Source: Sternotherus odoratus (taxonomy: Eukaryota > Chordata > Testudines > Kinosternidae). Taken from it: a DNA stretch of 64,000 nt. The position numbers and the translations under genes are program-made. Numbering within the stretch: the stretch's first letter is position 1; the number at the start of each line of letters is the position of its first letter. The stretch lies in assembly GCA_032164245.1 (NCBI GenBank), contig JAVMKO010000003.1, forward strand, positions 82,318,390 through 82,382,389, read 5' to 3'. Below, piece by piece: positions 24,746 to 36,880 of the stretch. The notes beneath the pieces are model-generated. The model worked only from the letters and a program-made list of their open reading frames with translations, made no database searches and was not told where the DNA came from.

Positions 24746-25039
24746 TTAATAACTAGATAACCTAATTACTGGGCACAGTGAGTGCCCCCTTTTCTTTTCT
24801 TTTCTTTTCAGAAGTATTACCAGGTTTACAAATCCTTGCTAGGCAAATGTCAGAAACAAAACAATGATCATAACAATTATCTTTTGTTTAAAAAGGCATT
24901 GTACAGTAATAAAATAATCAGACCTCTCTATTTAATGGGGTATTACCATACAGAGTGGACATCATTACAACACCTGTGATATGTTGTTTCTACTCACGTA
25001 ATTGAGTGAAATCTCTGATTGCACATATTTAACATGTTA

Positions 25040-25145
25040 AATGTTAAGCTTATGCTGAAATAAACTGGTTAGTCTCTAAGGTGCTACAAAGTCTTCCTCA
25101 TCTTATTTACAGATACAGACTAATACGGCTACTAATCTTAAACCA
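25040..25145 (+). repeat. Penelope-like element 3' end
   Basis: Contains AGCTTATGCTGAAATAAACT, GGTTAGTCTCTAAGGTGCTA and ATACAGACTAATACGGCTAC, nearly identical to the 3' end at 12575-12738. It is strongly 5'-truncated. Confidence 0.6.
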
Positions 25146-25279
25146 TTAAAAAATTGGACAGGTGTGCTTTTTTTCAGGTGGACATACTTTATCTGAGTAT
25201 TGAATAAAAGGTAATCAAATATCTAAGTATCTATGTATCCTCTGTCTATTTTGTTATGTATGGAACTGAGGTCTTGATT

Positions 25280-25830
25280 TTTCCATAACAATCTCCTTTT
25301 TTTTTAACCATTCCTCTACGGTTGGGCTATTTTTCTTTTTCCAGTGAAAAGGATAGCCATAGCAGATGAGATTTTAATTAATTTCCTTTAGGGTGACCAT
25401 GTCCTGTGGGAAGTCCCAGGAGGTTACTAAAGGAGCATTTCATAATAAATATCTAACAATTGGTGTTATTTGGTTACGGATTGCAAATGCTCTTTAATGA
25501 CTGGACATATTCACCATATATGCATAAAATCTCCTCTTTCACCACAATTTTTCCAACATTTATCCCCACTCAGTCTCTCTATATTCTTTACCCGACTGGT
25601 GTGAGGTATTATTGAAACAGTATCGTAAAGAAGTATTCTTGTATCGTGCTTTATGAAGTTGCTGGTCATCTTTTCCAGATCAAATCCATTTCTCTGCGGT
25701 AATGTGTCTATCTGGATCTTTTTCGTAGCATGTCATGTATGGAATAATTTTAATTTATGAAAGTTGTCTGCAAAGATTGATACAAATTAGGGTTTTTTTT
25801 GTTTCCTATATGACCAGAAGCCATTGTTGC
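25280..25830 (-). pseudogene. L1-type LINE ORF2 C-terminal relic
   Basis: On the minus strand, reading through one stop, residues CWKNCGERGDFMHIW, then stop, then ICPVIK match the cysteine motif C-X3-C-X7-H-X4-C typical of L1 ORF2 C-termini. The stop (TGA) replaces the second W of the usual IWW. Upstream fragments such as LPQRNGFDLEKMTSNFIKHD fit the region preceding that motif. Frameshifts and stops are frequent, so the copy is old. Boundaries are approximate; the 3' UTR cannot be delimited. Confidence 0.65.
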
Positions 25831-25834
25831 TATT

Positions 25835-27240
25835 AAAGTTCTCTTTCCATACACAACAGGTTTTCAAGAGAGTTAAGAAACATAACTTGAAAGTACTGGT
25901 ACCATGGGACAGTGGATCAGTTAAAGCTAGTTTTGATCTCTAAATAAGTTAGAAATTTTTCTATGTTGAATAGCTGCCCAATCACATGAATTCCATGGCT
26001 CTCCTAATCTTTGAAGCTCTCTGGTTAGGGTTCTGGGTAAAGATCTAGATTATTTTCAGTGAGCATCATTGGTGAGGGAAAAGAATTGATCTTACCTCTA
26101 GTTTTATCCCAAACCCTAGACTAACCTTTTCTAAAGGATGTGTCTATATTTCTAGATGGTGTGATTTAAAAAACAAAAACCTATGGCAGTTTAGCAATGT
26201 TTAAACTGCTGCCATTTTCTTGTTCTGGCTGGGTTGGAGCACCCTGAATCCACTACTCCTTTGAGAGGGCTAGGGTCCCTGCTTTTGATTGGGACCTCCA
26301 GTCTAGATGCTCCTGAAATCCCAGTAACAATGAATAAGAAAAAAACAAGACGTCATGTTTGATTCAATGAACTTATCCCAAAGGCTTCCCCAGATATCTC
26401 ATATATTTTTCCCTTGCCATTCTTTGGTGGACTTCCAAGGATGGATCCAGAATACCATTTTGGACCAGAATTGGTTCTGCCTCTAACAATCTAACAGTTA
26501 TCAAAAACAGTATGTGTAGCCCGTTCAGCATAATAGCAGCAGGTAATTTGCTGTAAGCCTGTATCATTCTCAACAACACATTCACATTAAGAACAGACAT
26601 CTTTCTCCCCTTGTACTGCTTGTCATTCAAGGACTGATGCAGGAATTTTGTAAGTGATATTTGTGTGTTGGGCTTTTTGTGAGTGGGGAATGATGTGGTT
26701 AACAGATAGCTCAATGAGCACATTTACATATCAATGAAAGTGGTGGAGTTTTCTAACTTTGTGATTTTAAATTAGTTTTACTAATTTTTAAAAAGACCTC
26801 ATCAGGCCTTTGTACCAGCAGTAAAATATAAAACCTGATACATTGAAACACTCAGTTACTGACAATAAAATTTTTCTGTCGTTCCATTTTTCTGAGACTC
26901 TCCCTAGGATATTTTCTCCAGATACAACAGTAATTAAAAAAACAACAGCTCCTTCTAAGGGAATTTATTGAAGATCAGGGAGCAATAAGTTCATCCTGCA
27001 AAGACAATTCTCCTACCTCAGAGACTGTAGATGCGGAAGCTTCCCACATTAAATAGTCTTATTACTGTACAAGGAAATAGGAGACAACCTGGCAGTGTTT
27101 AACCTCAAAAATTAACTGAAAGTGATTTTCCTCCCTCTTTAACAAAATCCTTGTTTTTATCTATTGAGCTTTCAGAAGCTTTGGATCCCAGGAAAGCCTT
27201 TCTGATGAGAAATGTATGAAATGTAAATGTATCAAAAATA
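25835..27240. other. unassigned sequence
   Basis: No recognisable gene. A 116-codon minus-strand open frame at 26373-26723 has no motif I know. Confidence 0.4.
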
Positions 27241-27242
27241 AT

Positions 27243-27335
27243 TTATTTAGAGTTTAAACTCTTTAGGACACACACTTTTTTTGTAGACTGTGTTTGTCCA
27301 GTGCCTAGCACCATATCTACAATACAAATAATTAA
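27243..27335 (+). repeat. SINE 3' tail (MIR/L2-like)
   Basis: TAAACTCTTTAGGACACACA, GTGTTTGTCCAGTGCCTAGC and AATACAAATAATTAATAAC match the tail family seen at 3935-4053. Confidence 0.55.
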
Positions 27336-27537
27336 TAACAGAAGTGAACAAAGGTATGTTTTCTGCAGGCGAGTCTTTTCATGACAAACTGTGTGTATTT
27401 TTTCCAGTTCTGCCCTTTAAATTTTGCCATTTGATGCACTTTGAATTTGTTGGTCTCTGCTCATAATTCAGTGGCTGGAAAAGGCTTCACTGTCTTTGAC
27501 GGGAAGGTTAAATGGAGTGACCATAACACACAGGGAG

Positions 27538-27592
27538 CATGAATGAATGAATGAATGAATGAATGAATGAATGAATGAATGAATGAATGAAT
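27538..27592. repeat. (GAAT)n microsatellite
   Basis: About 13 uninterrupted tetranucleotide units. Confidence 0.97.
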
Positions 27593-27599
27593 TTATCTA

Positions 27600-29500
27600 G
27601 TTTTACTCCAGTTTGTTTAAAGCAAGAGCTTAAATTCAGTAACTCCTCTCGTTCCTGCTGGCAGCCTGTCTCTGATGCTTAGCATCTCTGCTCCCCCTTT
27701 GCCCAGGTCTATTCAGAAACACTATTCCTGTTACCCATGGAAATGACTTTGTTGCCATAAGCAGAGTCGAATGGAGAGTGAGCATTACTGTGTCCCTAAA
27801 GAGTCAGGGAAACACAATGAATGCAGTTAAAGTACTGATGCAGAGCTTAAGATATACATGTTGAAGAGGACAGTAACAGTCAAATACAGCACCCTGCAGC
27901 TTTCCACCTAAAAAATGGGCTGCAATCATTCTGCCATACTAACCAAGAATCAAGAAGGTAAAAATCAAGAGATTTGAATGGCAGGTGTCCCATAGATCTG
28001 CAAATTGTCTGATACGTTCCTCCTGCCTTAGAGGTTGTGGCTATGTGGCAAATTATAGACTGACAGATTCTGCTGAGCACATGAGCATCATTTTTCATGG
28101 TGATGAATGAAGAGGTAATGCAGCACTTCAGACTTGTGAATGAAAGGTGTAGAGCAGTCTAACCCATAAATGAGAGAGGCGGGGGGGGGGAAAGGGAGGC
28201 AGAGAATGAGAGATGCTGCAACATCCCTGGACTGTGACTCAGAGTGTTTTATTCTGCTCTGAATAGCCAAGCTCTGTGGTATAGCTACAATTCAGATATA
28301 CTTTCCACAACAAACACTGTTTACAGCATTCCATCCCCTCCTTTGCATGCAATTTCATGGCTCTTGGCATATAGTAAAACTAGCAGTTCATGCTTCCACT
28401 TACAGTAGCACATTGTTACTAAAGCACCTTCCTCCTCCAATGACTCTCCCTTACAAGGGTATGTAAAAGAAAAAACAACCGAGAGAAAAGCCTTACCCTC
28501 TTTTTAAAAAATTGAAAGGCTGAGCACTTCTTGACTGGGAATCCATTCATGTCTTTGTTGACCATTTTCCACACTAAGGAGTACACAGTGATAGATCCAG
28601 CGTGGCACTTGCTTAGTTAGTGCATCTGTTATCCCCAGTATTGCTTCTCCAGACAGTTAATGAAGACCGAGTAGGACTGGGGAATTACAGGCAGTGCCCA
28701 GGAGACTATCTTTCACACATTCATTCTGCTGCAACAGCTACTGCAGCAGCAGCAACCTCTTCCCGCTTTCGGGTGCAATAGGCAATCAGCTGTGCTTAAA
28801 CATTCCTTAAATGCACACACATAAACTCCTATAAAATCCAGTGACAGCCCACAAACCACAGGCAGCAAAGCTCGGGCTAAGCTGGTCTCTCATAAATCCT
28901 TTGCCTTTCCTCTGGATGTGCTCCTCGTGCTTTATAAGCAATCAGGCTGGTGCCTTTTCGCTGCTCTCCTTCTTCAGGTGATGTGATTCACTGGTGTATG
29001 AGACGAGAGCTGGTTTTGATTGTGTAAGTTCCAGTGGGAGCTGCTGTTCAGCAACAGCAGAGAGAGCGAGAGAGAGATGCACAGGAAGGAGCAGCAGTGC
29101 ACAAACAATCCCGTCAGGGATGGGAGGAAGGCTCCGGGCACAAAGTACCAAAAGGCAATAGGCTGATGCTGATAGCTCTTGTTGGACCACCTCAGTATAA
29201 AAAGAAGGGGGTGGGGGGAACCTGAGTCACCTAAAAATTGCTATCCCTGTTTTGATATTGAAGCACCAGGTTAACTCATACAATTCTGGAAAAAAGCCTT
29301 TGGATGACATATGCCACTGCAGGGTTTTTTTTAAATTGATTTTTTTATGACAGGACACAATGTGGAAAGAAAAATCTTATAGATGCATGAGACGTTTGAA
29401 TATAAAGAAAGCAGTGGTTCTCATGAAATGCCATTGCCACATTTGCTGTAGAAACACAGTAAATAGGTACATACAAATTCAGTCAGGGTTGTGCTCCTTT
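27600..29500. other. unassigned sequence, including a GC-richer patch
   Basis: No exon could be recognised. Between about 28700 and 29240 the composition is less AT-rich and repeat-poor, with a GA-rich stretch (29060-29080), TATAAAAAG at 29196-29204 and TGAGTCA at 29223-29229. This could be a promoter or first exon on the plus strand, but nothing proves transcription. Confidence 0.3.
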
Positions 29501-29504
29501 CTAG

Positions 29505-30480
29505 ATGCACAGATTCACAGACTTTAAGACCAGAAGGGACATTAGCTCTTTGAGTCTGTCCTCCTGTAGATCACAGGACATTAAATAACACCCAGTTACG
29601 TCTATTTGAGATCCATAACTTTTATTTGGCTAAAGCATAACCTTCCAGAGAGACATCCAGTCTTGGCTTGGCAACAACACACCCCTTCCCTTGGCAATTT
29701 GTTCCAATGGCTAATCACCCTCACAGTTCAATATTGGTATCTTGTTTCTAATTTGAATTTGTCTGGCTTCAGCTTCCAGCCTTTGGTTCTTGTTGTGTCT
29801 TTTCTTCACTGGATTAGAGATCCCTGTAATACCCAGTATTCTTGCACTGCAAAGGTACTTCGACATTGTCATCAAGTCACCGCTCAGTCTTCTTTTTGAT
29901 AAATTAAACAGATGGCGCTCTTTAAATCTCTCACTGTAAGGTATTCTCTCCAGTTCTCAAATAATTTTTGTGGCTCTTCTCTGCGCCCTCTCCATTTTTT
30001 AAAAAAAATGTGGACACTGGAGCTTTATGCAGTATTCCAATATTGGTCTCACTAAATGCTGTATATGGAGATAAAAACACCTCCATACCCCTACTTATTA
30101 CTCCCCCACTTATATATATCCATAGATTGCATAAGCCCTTTTTTGGCACAGCATCACTCTGTGAGCTAATATTCAGTTGTTTGCCCACGAGGACTCCTGA
30201 ATCCTTTTCAGAGTCCCTGCTTTCCAGGTTACCGTCCCCCATTATGTAGATGTGGCCTGCATTCCTTGTTCCTTGATGTATAACTTTGTATTTGGATGTA
30301 TTAAAATGAACTTAGTTTGAATTTGCCTAGCTGACCAAGTGATCCAGAACACACTGTAGGACTGTCCTCTCCTCATCAATATTTACCATTCTGCCAGTCT
30401 TTGTCATCTGAAAATTTTGTCAGCAGTGGTTTTATATTTACTTCCAGATCATTGAGGAAAATGTTAAATTGCATTTGTTC
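29505..30480 (-). repeat. CR1 LINE 3' region (minus), long
   Basis: Plus-strand start ATTCACAGACTTTAAGACCA, GAAGGGACATTAGCTCTTTG is the inverted CR1 3' terminus. Further in, 'tctccagttctcaaataatt', 'gcagtattccaatattggtc' and 'ctgaccaagtgatccagaac' follow the long 3' UTR of a CR1 subfamily. No intact ORF; its inner boundary is uncertain because it runs into a TTA microsatellite. Confidence 0.7.
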
Positions 30481-30537
30481 TCTTTCTAGTCTTTTAAGCC
30501 TGGCACCCCCCACATTAGTGGGATTGGAGGTTATCTC

Positions 30538-30577
<40 letters not shown>

Positions 30578-30630
30578 TTTTTTTTTATTTATTTTATTTT
30601 ATTATAATAAGTAGTAGTAGTAGTAGTATT
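30538..30630. repeat. (ATT)n and (AGT)n microsatellites
   Basis: An ATT run of about 13 units is followed by a T-rich stretch and an AGT run of about 6 units. Confidence 0.95.
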
Positions 30631-31545
30631 TTATTTTACCATTCCTGGTGTCAGGCTTCTGCCTTCAAAGTCTGATCAGAGTCATACCTGACAGGTCTTT
30701 TTTTGCCATTTATTTCTCCTTGGATTTTGTCATACTTTCAACTGGACTTATTATCAGCTAGGCCAAGCATGTTCCCATTAGAGAAGCAGCTGCTTTCAAA
30801 ATAGCTTCATGGTTTTAAAATATCATAGGAGTTGTTCTTTTGAGTCAGGTAAGTTGCTTTCAGCTATGTAATCTGGCACAGAGATGTCCCAGATTTTGAC
30901 AAGAAGTCTTTTTGGCAGAAATTCTTTTATCTCCATGTGCTCATATTTCCTAATGCTTTGCCAAGTGTGTCCCAGGCTTCGTTGGTGATTGCAAGACTTA
31001 AAGCTATCACTGGAGTGTGAAAGTCATAAATGGCTATGGAAAAGATGCAGTTCACAGCTATTTTTATACCAGAATCCAGTAGTAATAATAACTTAAGGCC
31101 CAAGAATTTTCCTAAGAAAATCTATTTGGCTTTATTATGGAGTTAAGGTACTGTTCCACAATTAAACCCAAAATAAACGCATAACCCCTTGTTCGCTGCA
31201 TTTAACTTCAAATTAAAGGTATAAAAATTGAGTGGGTAACTCATAGGGAGTTTGAACAAGTATAGTCGACCCCCTCTGTTTCATTGTCAGTGTCATAGAA
31301 CACCAAAGCCTTTCATATACTTGGTGGCATGCCAGATGTACCATAAGTATAAAAGCAAGACTTCAAATACCAAGCTGTACGCTCACATGCTCACCGGCTA
31401 ATAAGAGAGTTTTTATTAGGGCTGTCAGGAAAGAAATTATACAAATACTCTAGTTACAAGATTTCAGTCAGTGAGAAAGTGTAAGTTAATTCTTAAAACC
31501 CTGGAGACAGTCCAATGGGTGGAGATCCTGATCTCTCATATCTTC
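30631..31545. other. unassigned sequence
   Basis: No gene or repeat recognised. Confidence 0.4.
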
Positions 31546-31547
31546 TT

Positions 31548-31802
31548 CAATTACTCATTATTTATTATTTGTATTATCATAGAACCAAGAGGCCCTAGTC
31601 ACAGAACAGGACACCATTTTGCTAGGCGCTGCATAGACACAGAACAGCAAGACAGTCCCTGCACCAGACTGCTGACAAGCTGTGTATAAGATGAGAGACA
31701 GCAATAAATACAAGATGGGATAAGGGAGCACTTGGAAACAATGAGATTATATCTGTCAGCATGATGGGCAGAAATCTCAGTACAACAGCAGCCTAACATT
31801 CT
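31548..31802 (-). repeat. SINE-like repeat (minus orientation)
   Basis: 'ttatttattatttgtattat', GGCCCTAGTCACAGAACAGG, CCATTTTGCTAGGCGCTGCA, 'agcaagacagtccctgcacc' and 'agcagcctaacatt' form the inverted version of the widespread SINE tail family. This is the longest copy in the window (about 250 bp). Confidence 0.6.
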
Positions 31803-31921
31803 TCTTCTTTTCTGAGAGAAAATCTTAGGTATTTGGTCTAGCAGGCCTGGGTTTGATTCATTCTCCCTGTTGTGTGCTCAATGTTGCCCAAACCTATGAT
31901 AAGTACAGAAAATATGCTTTA

Positions 31922-33562
31922 CTAGCATAAGTGCCCGGCGTTGCTCGGGTCAGTCGGAGGTGGGGAGGGGGCAGACAGCTGACACCCCCTGACCAACCCC
32001 AACACCCACACCTCACCCCTCACCCACCCCGACACCTTCCCACCCCCCCGGCCAACCCCAACACCCCCCGGCTCACTTACCCCCCAACCAAACCCGACAA
32101 CCCCACCTGACCCCCCCAAGCAAACCCAACACCGCCACCTCACCCCCCGACCGAACCCGACATCCCCACCTGATCCCCTGAGCAAATCCGACACCCCCAC
32201 CTCACCCCCCGACCGAACAGTGTATTTAATAATCTGTGTGCTACACAGTGCACCGTGAGCTGGGGGGGTGTCGGGTTTGGTCTGGGGGGGTGGGAAGTTG
32301 TCGGGGTGGGTGAGGGGTGAGGGGTGGGTGTTGGGGTTGGTCAGGGGGGGTTGCGGTTGGTGGGGGGGTGAGGTGGGGGTGTCGGGTTTGCTTGGGGGGG
32401 TGAGGTGGGGGTGTTGGGTTTGGTCGGGGGGTAAGTGAGCCGGGGGGGTGTCGGGTTAGGTCTGGGGGTGTTGCGATTGGTGGGGGGGTGAGGTGGGGGT
32501 GTCGGGTTCGGTCGGGGGGTAAGTGAGCCAGGGGGTGTCGGGTTTGGTCTGGGGGGGTGGGAAGTTGTCGGGGTGGGTGAGGGGTGAGGTGTGGGTGTTG
32601 GGGTTGGTCAGGGGGTGTCGGGTTTGCTTGGGGGGATGAGGTGGGGGTGTCGGGTTCGGTCGGGGGGTAAGTGAGCCAGGGGGTGTCGGGTTTGGTCTGG
32701 GGGGGTGGGAAGGTGTCAGGGCGGGTGAGGGGTGAGGTGTGGGTGTTGGGGTTGGTCAGGGGGTGTTGCGGTTGGTGGGGGGGTGAGGTGGCGGTGTTGG
32801 GTTTGGTGGGGGGGTAGTGAGCCGGGGGGGGTGTCGGGTTTGGTCTGGGCACCCACCCCGACACCTTTCCACCCCCCCAGACCAACCCCGACACCCCCCG
32901 GCTCACTTACCCCCCGACCAAACCCGACACCCCCACCTCACCCCCCAAGCAAACCCAACACCCCCACCTCACCCCCCGACCGAAACCAACACCCCCACCT
33001 CACTTACCGTCCCACCAAACCCAACTCAGATCCGTCGCAGGGGGGGAGGGGGCCCAGAGCCGAGGGATTCCGGGGACCTTCGCAGGTGGGGGGGGGCACA
33101 GAGCTTATGGAGTCCGGGGTTCCGTTGGGAGTGGGGAGGGGCAGAGAACTGAGGGATCTCCGGGGTTCTGTTGGGAGGGGGGAGGGGCAGAGAACTGAGG
33201 GATCTCCGGGGTTCCGTTGGGAGGGGGGAGGGGCAGAGAACTGAGGGATCTCCGGGGTTCCGTTGGAAGAGGGAGGGGTGAGCTGAGCGAGTGAGGTGTC
33301 TGTTGGAGGGGGGTATTATGACATCATCACCACCTAACCGCCCAGCCGATGTGATTGGCCCTGAAAGACTTTCACCCCTGGGGGGCGTCAGAGGTGAGAT
33401 CCGAAAATTTTTCGACCCTTACCAGCATCTAGACCCTAATATCCCTCACTGTACCAAATTTCAAGTCTCTGGCTCAAACGGTGCGGGAGGAGTTCGCTGT
33501 CATACGTACATACATACATACATACATACATACATACACCACTTGACTTTTATATATATAGA
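31922..33562 (-). mobile_element. non-autonomous Helitron (copy 2)
   Basis: Same family as the element at 8856-10810. The plus-strand left edge is A^CTAGCATAAGTGCC and the right edge ATATATATAGA^T, so on the minus strand it runs from TC to CTAG in an A-T target without duplication. The 3' hairpin is at 31934-31949. The C-rich/G-rich/C-rich blocks are shorter, and the CATA tract near the 5' end is longer than in the other copies. Only about three 46-bp units remain. The 5' body phrase 'gagacttgaaatttggtaca' is shared by all four Helitrons with small changes. No protein is encoded. Confidence 0.85.
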
Positions 33563-34317
33563 TATGGTAATGCAAATAGCATGCCAATGTCAAACACTGG
33601 GTTCTTAAACAGGAGCTGTACAATAGCTGCTTATGGTCAACAAACACTCTATCCTTTCCATTCCTAGTAGGGAAATGTTGATAATTTCCAATGGTTGATC
33701 TTGTACTTCCCCACTGGTCTTCATCAGCCAAAAAAGTCACAGATCCTACTTAGAGCTCCTCCAAAACTGTGCAAGACTGAAACTCGGACTGAAAAGACCA
33801 AACATTTCTTCATGTCAGTCATTGTTCTGTCTCCTCGGAGTCAGATAGTTCAGTGTGAATATAGTCTCATCTTCTCAGCTCTCGTCGAACTAATAACACA
33901 TTGTGCTAAGGAGGAAGGAGCAAAGAAAGGGAAATTCCACAGTTGTGAGAAGGAGAAATAACATTGTGGGGAGGGCTCAGAAGAGGAACAACGAGAGCAG
34001 TGTTGCGTTGGGGAATGTCCACAAGGGACTCTTGTCCTTCCTGTTCTTTAGGTGGTGATTATATACTGGCTATTCCAGTCTTTAGCAACCGACACTAGCT
34101 GACTAGTGAAGGAGATTTAATAGTTCTTTAGCACTAAAATAAAAGTCTTAAAATCCCCTGCAATAGCTTTTGCATACATTATAACTGTTGCAATTTGAAG
34201 GTCTGATATTGCAGTACCTTCTAGGCCTAGAAGTAATTGTTCTGTGTCCCACTGGAAATCTGGGAATCTCTTTTATATTTAGTAGTATGTAGTTCATATT
34301 TCCAGCCTACCATGAAA
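33563..34317. other. unassigned spacer between Helitrons
   Basis: Unique-looking AT-rich sequence; no gene recognised. Confidence 0.4.
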
Positions 34318-34943
34318 TCTGTATATATAAAAGTCAAATGGTGTATGCGTGCGTGTATGTATGTTCCCTTACTCCTTCCACACCGTTTGAGCTAGAGACC
34401 TGAAATTTGGTACAGTTATAGGCTTTAGGGTCCTAATCAGGATAAGGATCGAAAATTTTTCAAATCTCACCTCTTACACCCTTAGGGGTGAAATTCTTTA
34501 AAGCCCATTAACATTCAGCTGGGCAGCAGGTTAACACCTGCTGTTCTCTGTGACATATTTATGATGTAATAATTCCCCCCTCCAATGGACCCCGCACTCG
34601 CTCAGTTCTCTCCCCCCACCCCCCTCCAATGGCCCCCACACTCGCTCAGCTCTCTGCCCCCTCACCCCCTCCAAGGGCCCCCCTACTTGCTCAGATCTCT
34701 CCCCCTCCCCTCTCCAACGGACCCACACTCGCTCAGCTCTCTCCCCCCTTCCCCCCCTCCAACGGCCCCCACACTCACTCAGCTCTCTCCCCCCTCCCCC
34801 CACATCTAAATGCAAGAGAATGAAATTAATTAGACAAAATGAGACTTCTGAACAAAATTTGTATTAATAAAAAACATTATAGTCTTTTTACACCCCAGTT
34901 TCCAATTACAAATACCCCGAGCAACGCTAGGTATTTTTGCTAG
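34318..34943 (+). mobile_element. non-autonomous Helitron, related family, plus orientation
   Basis: Starts A^TCTGTATATATAAAAGTCAA and ends TATTTTTGCTAG^T, again 5'-TC and 3'-CTAG in an A-T target. The 3' hairpin at 34910-34936 has arms AAATACC/GGTATTT and AGC/GCT around AAC. It keeps the GAGCAACGC core of the other family, with compensating changes. The 5' body is clearly homologous ('gagacctgaaatttggtaca', 'aggatcgaaaatttttcaaa', 'aggggtgaaa'). The interior carries a C-rich tandem array of about 50-bp units (34575-34800, key word ACTCGCTCAG). No coding capacity. Confidence 0.85.
34910..34936 (+). terminator. Helitron 3' terminal hairpin (plus-strand copy)
   Basis: Arms AAATACC and GGTATTT enclose an internal stem AGC/GCT with loop AAC. 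It ends 3 nt before CTAG. Confidence 0.8.
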
Positions 34944-34960
34944 TATAAATATATAAAGTA

Positions 34961-36880
34961 CTAGCATAAGTGCCCGGCGTTGCTCGGGTCAGTCGGAGGT
35001 GGGGAGGGGGCAGACAGTTGACACCCCCTGACCAACCCCAACACCCACACCTCACCCCTCACCCACCCCGACACCTTCCCACCCCCCCGTCCAACCCCAA
35101 CACCCCCCGGCTCACTTACCCCCCGACCAAACCCGACAACCCCACCTGACTCCCCCAAGCAAACCCAACACCCCCACCTCACCCCCCGACCGAACCCGAC
35201 ACCCCCACCTGACCCCCCGACCAAACCCGACACCCCCACCTCACCCCCTGAGCAAACCCGACACCCCCACCTCACCCCCCGACCGAACAGTATATTTAAT
35301 AATCTGTGTGCTACACAGTGCACCATGAGCCGGGGGGGGGGGGGGGTGTCGGGTTTGGTCTGGGGGGGGTGGGAAGTTGTCGGGGTGGGTGAGGGGTGAG
35401 GTGTGGGTGTTGGGGTTGGTCAGGGGGTTTTGCGGTTGGTGGGGGGGTGAGGTTGGGGTGTCGGGTTCGGTCGGGGGGTAAGTGAGCCAGGGGGTGTCGG
35501 GTTTGGTCTGGGGGGGTGGGAAGGTGTCGGGGTGGGTGAGGGGTGAGGTGTGGGTGTTGCGGTTAGTCAGGGGGTGTTGCGGTTGGTGGGGGGGTGAGGT
35601 GGGGGTGTCGGGTTTGCTTGGGGGGATGAGGTAGGGGTGTCGGGTTCGGTCGGGGGTAAGTGAGCCGGGGGGTGTCAGGTTTGGTCTGGGGGGGGGGAAG
35701 GTGTCGGGGTGGGTGAGGGGTGAGGTGTGGGTGTTGGGGTTGGTCAGGGGGTTTTGCGGTTGGTGGGGGGGTGAGGTGGTGTCGGGTTCGGTCGGGGGTA
35801 AGTGAGCCGGGGGGTGTCGGGTTTGGTCTGGGGGGGTGGGAAGGTGTCGGGGTGGGTGAGGGGTGAGGTGTGGGTGTTGGGGTTGGTCAGGGGGTGTTGC
35901 GGTTGGTGGGGGGGTGAGGTGGGGGTGTCGGGTTTGCTTGGGGGGTGAGTTGGGGGTGTCGGGTTCGGTCGGGGGGTGAGGTGGGGGTGTTGGGTTTGCT
36001 TGGGGGGGTCATGTGGGGGTGTCGGGTTTGGTCAGGGGGTAAGTGAGCCAGGGGGTGTCGGGTTCGGTCTGGGGGTGTTGTGATTGGTGGGGGGGGGGTG
36101 AGGTGGGGGTGTCGGGTTTGGTCGGGGGGTAAGTGAGCCGGGGGGGGTGTCGGGTTTGGTCTGGGCACCCACCCCGACACCTTCCCCCCCCCCAGACCAA
36201 ACCCAACACCCACACCTCACCCCTCACCCCCCCCGACACCTTCCCACCCCTCCAGACCAACCCCGACACCCCCTGGCTCACTTACCCCCCGACCAAACCC
36301 GACACCCCCACCTCACCCCCCCAAGCAAACCCAACACCCCCACCTCACCCCCCCACCTCACCCGACACCCCCACCTCACTTACCGTCCCACCAAACCCAA
36401 CTCGAATCCGTCGCAGGCGGGGAGGGGGCCCAGAGCCGAGGGATTCCGGGGACCTTCGCAGGGGGGCACAGAGCTGAGGGATCTCCAGGGTTCCGTTGGG
36501 AGGGGGGAGGGGCAGAGAACTGAGGGATCTCTGGGGTTCCGTTGGGGAGGGGGGAGGGGCAGAGAACTGAGGGATCTCCGGGGTTCCGTTGGAGGAGGGA
36601 GGGGCAGTGAGCTGAGCGAGTGAGGTGTCTGTTGGAGAGGGGGTATTATGACATCATCACCACCTAACCGCCCAGCCGATGTGATTGGCCCTGAAAGACT
36701 TTCACCCCTGGGGGGCGTCAGAGGTGAGATCCGAAAATTTTTCGACCCTTACCAGCATCTAGACCCCAAGACCCCTCACTGTACCAAATTTCAAGTCTCT
36801 GGCTCAAACGGTGCGGGAGGAGTTCGCTGTCATACGTACATACATACATACATACACCACTTGACTTTTATATATATAGA
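34961..36880 (-). mobile_element. non-autonomous Helitron (copy 3)
   Basis: Same family and ends as copies 1 and 2: A at 34960 before CTAG, T at 36881 after TATATATAGA. The hairpin is at 34973-34988. The G-rich array is the longest of the three copies. The junction word GGTCTGGGCACCCACC (36159-36174), where the G-rich array flips to the C-rich array, is the same in all three. The CATA tract is the shortest. Its 3' end lies 17 bp from the 3' end of the plus-strand Helitron. Confidence 0.85.

Noticed and set aside
32241..32906. 221-codon Pro-rich open frame in Helitron copy 2
   Set aside because: Same minisatellite effect; no start context, no conservation of frame between Helitron copies.
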